NCBI RefSeq assembly: GCF_030698125.1 | Contig: NZ_JAUYNV010000033.1 | Location: 95,670-159,669, forward strand | From: Methyloversatilis sp. | Lineage (GTDB): Bacteria; Pseudomonadota; Gammaproteobacteria; Burkholderiales; Rhodocyclaceae | DNA length: 64,000 bases | Direction: 5' to 3' | Shown: one piece after another, positions 62,247 through 64,000 of the stretch | Layout: every line of letters starts with the position of its first letter | Numbering within the stretch: the stretch's first letter is position 1 | Translations under genes and position numbers: made by a program | Notes under the pieces: model-generated | Told to the model about the DNA's origin: nothing | The model's database searches: none | Seen by the model: only the letters and a program-made list of their open reading frames with translations

Positions 62247-63749
62247 TTAATACGTTGTGGTCCCGTCGCTCACACTATCTGTGATACCGGTAGTGATAGC
62301 GCCGGCCTCATTCGATTGATCTTGGTCGCGCAATCCGATTAGAAAATTCAAAGGCAAAGGAAGACGATAGTGGCGGCAAGCGACAATGATCAACGGCCAC
62401 CAACTATATTTCACGGCTGAAAGTTCCACAAAATTCTTGGTTTCGTCGCACTCGCCAAACACCTGCGCTAGAAAATCGTGTGCTGAAATGTTAAGAGCAA
62501 GATTGGAGAGCACGGCTCCGTGAGAATCGCAGTCCTTGTAAAAATGATTCTCTGAGTGCTCATCTGGATACCATAACTGGAATGTGCAGTGCGGCATCAG
62601 CTTCTGCGCCTGGGCGACCTTGCTGTAGAGCGGTTCATCTTGCAGGAGCGCTGCCCAAAGCGCGATGACCGGGTAGAGAATGCTCCCACTCGTGGCGTTC
62701 TTGCGGTAATCATCATCCCGCGATTTCGGATGCTCAAGAAGTTCTGTGTACGAGGACAAGATATTCGGATATCTCGAATGCGCTTCGTACGAAAACTTGG
62801 CCCTAGCGAGCATTTCGTCAAGCCAACTTAGGATGAAATTGCGGTTGCTGCTGTCGATAATAAGAGCCAAAAGAGCAATGGAAATGTCAATTGCCTGCTC
62901 ATCCTTCAATGGTAGTAACAGTACGGGGTTGTTATTTACAAGAGCCTTGATCGCTTGCAGATAAGTTAGTGTCTCGTCGCGCATCTGTTCCCTTGCGGCG
63001 GAGTCATCCTCAGAGCACTGTTGTATGCCCCAGTACGCCCAAAGCGCGTCAACGCCAAGTCGGCCAAGGAGATCAAAGAGCTTGAGATTTACATCCACGC
63101 TGCACGATCCCCAGACAGCAGATGACACGGCGTGAAGCTTGTCCGCATAAGGAAGAACATTGACGCGCAGGAATTCGCTACAAATCTGGTGATATGCCTT
63201 GAAAATTGACAAAAGAGCAGCCTGCATCGCCCTCGCCGTCTTGTTGTCTTTGCCTGCATGAAGTTTGGCGATGCTCCACGCATGTAGAAGCGTAAGCTCG
63301 CCTACGCGATATGCAGCTTCGATGTTTTCTGCCTCGCGGGCCCAACTATATAGAATCCACAGGCAAATGCTCATCTGCCTAATGGCAGTGACACGTTGCG
63401 CGTCATTCAATTCGTCAACTGTAGAAAGCAACTGAACAAGCCGAGCAAAATGACGATAAGACACATTCGGCTCATCGAGCATCGCGAGGGCTTTTCGAAG
63501 ATGAGAGCGCGCACGATCGGGAAGTAAGTCCTCCCGTAAAAAGCTGGATTGAATATACGCAGCGAGTTTGTCGCCGTTCCACTCCTCAAATGTGAGATTG
63601 TCCGTTGTGTTTTGCCCAATGAATCCTGTGACAAGCGGGCGAACAGGCTCCTGCACATCTCCACCGAGCGCAATGCAGACAACAATATCTTTACCACGAT
63701 GTTCGGCGGGCAGTCTGTTTGGGATATAAGAATCGATAATTTCGTTCAA
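62247..63749 (-). CDS. Large hypothetical protein of accessory type, N-terminus probably broken
   Basis: An open frame of 500 residues, not recognised. It is Leu/Ala/Trp-rich and helical, with repeat-like segments (FARLVQLLSTVDELNDAQRV; AIKALVNNNPVLLLPL), suggesting a helical-repeat protein such as TPR-like or HEAT-like. GC is visibly lower than the rest of the window. The only in-frame start is a TTG at 63749 without a ribosome site. The same frame stays open to 63860 with protein-like sequence (EKVYLFSIKPGDLTRRGW) before a TGA at 63861-63863. A nuclease-like N-terminal domain with an IK motif may thus be lost by a frameshift. A role in defence is possible but unproved. Confidence 0.55.
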   Translation of the reverse strand: MNEIIDSYIPNRLPAEHRGKDIVVCIALGGDVQEPVRPLVTGFIGQNTTDNLTFEEWNGDKLAAYIQSSFLREDLLPDRARSHLRKALAMLDEPNVSYRHFARLVQLLSTVDELNDAQRVTAIRQMSICLWILYSWAREAENIEAAYRVGELTLLHAWSIAKLHAGKDNKTARAMQAALLSIFKAYHQICSEFLRVNVLPYADKLHAVSSAVWGSCSVDVNLKLFDLLGRLGVDALWAYWGIQQCSEDDSAAREQMRDETLTYLQAIKALVNNNPVLLLPLKDEQAIDISIALLALIIDSSNRNFILSWLDEMLARAKFSYEAHSRYPNILSSYTELLEHPKSRDDDYRKNATSGSILYPVIALWAALLQDEPLYSKVAQAQKLMPHCTFQLWYPDEHSENHFYKDCDSHGAVLSNLALNISAHDFLAQVFGECDETKNFVELSAVKYSWWPLIIVACRHYRLPLPLNFLIGLRDQDQSNEAGAITTGITDSVSDGTTTY

Positions 63750-64000
63750 CGACGGACGGAGAGACTGCTCGGAGTCGCCGTCCCAACCCCTTCGCGTAAG
63801 ATCGCCCGGCTTGATCGAGAAAAGGTAAACCTTCTCCGCACCTCCATCCAGGCTTCCGACTCAGGGCTTCCGCACTCGAAACGCATAGCGCCTGAACCAT
63901 GCCGAATGGGTTGTTCCGCATGTTATCCCGTTTACCGTCAATGACCTGATGCAGCCCCTTGTGGACCTTCGCGAAACGGCGTCTACTCTCGTCTTTTGGA
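63750..64000 (-). other. Upstream part of the terminal gene, frame-broken, continuing off the window
   Basis: Two minus-strand frames carry protein-like sequence. One is open from the window edge to 63691 (RRFAKVHKGLHQVIDGKRDN then NPFGMVQALCVSSAEAL). The other holds KVYLFSIKPGDL and joins the 500-residue frame. A frameshift near 63840-63870 would connect them. I cannot tell decay from a sequence error. Confidence 0.45.

Overview
The window is high-GC chromosomal DNA with tightly packed, mostly co-directional genes. It is most consistent with a betaproteobacterium of the Rhodocyclales/Nitrosomonadales type, perhaps a methylotroph such as Methyloversatilis. That is inference from gene content: three PEP-CTERM (exosortase-sorted) proteins, a PqqA peptide, a PPi-dependent phosphofructokinase next to a membrane pyrophosphatase, and the order exbB-exbD-lpxK-trm112-kdsB-adk. 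I saw no tRNA, rRNA, CRISPR array or insertion sequence.

Layout. 1-4.6 kb: 3' end of a P-type cation ATPase with an apparent frameshift, a Na/Pi symporter, and a CPA2 antiporter coupled to a universal stress protein. 4.7-6.6 kb: an orphan sensor kinase. 7.0-11.7 kb (minus): an exopolysaccharide operon, PEP-CTERM protein > pgaD-like > pgaC-like synthase > pgaA-like TPR/barrel porin, with no pgaB deacetylase. 12.0-13.9 kb: a serC-serB pair. 13.9-19.1 kb: two small secreted or metallopeptidase-like proteins and a 1313-residue FAD/Fe-S dehydrogenase. 19.2-20.3 kb: a membrane hydrolase.

20.3-38.8 kb is an iron and heme acquisition island. A TonB siderophore receptor is divergent from feoA-feoB and a Cys-rich FeoB partner. 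A long minus-strand block then runs hemP-bfd-bfr-tonB-exbB-exbD, a small protein, a ribosomal S4 paralogue, a PEP-CTERM protein, a TonB heme/hemoglobin receptor, a DUF779 protein, a small protein, a second PEP-CTERM protein and hmuSTUV. Four Fur-box-like palindromes sit at the points where transcription units begin. The parts cover outer-membrane capture, energy transduction, periplasmic binding, ABC import, heme handling or degradation, and iron storage and release. The PEP-CTERM proteins are candidate surface components.

38.9-52 kb is mostly housekeeping: DmeF-like CDF exporter, ppa, a GNAT/DUF482 protein, phhB, sodB, xseA, then exbB-exbD-lpxK-trm112-kdsB-adk-pfp-hppA, a strong terminator and a REP-like palindromic doublet. 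52.4-60 kb: trypsin-like protease, pip-sensor kinase-NarL regulator operon, an orphan N6-adenine methylase, a stand-alone pqqA, AraC regulator, ohr and a truncated chloroperoxidase pseudogene. 60.2-64 kb: hipBA toxin-antitoxin and a lower-GC, probably broken gene of unknown function, which look like the edge of an accessory island.
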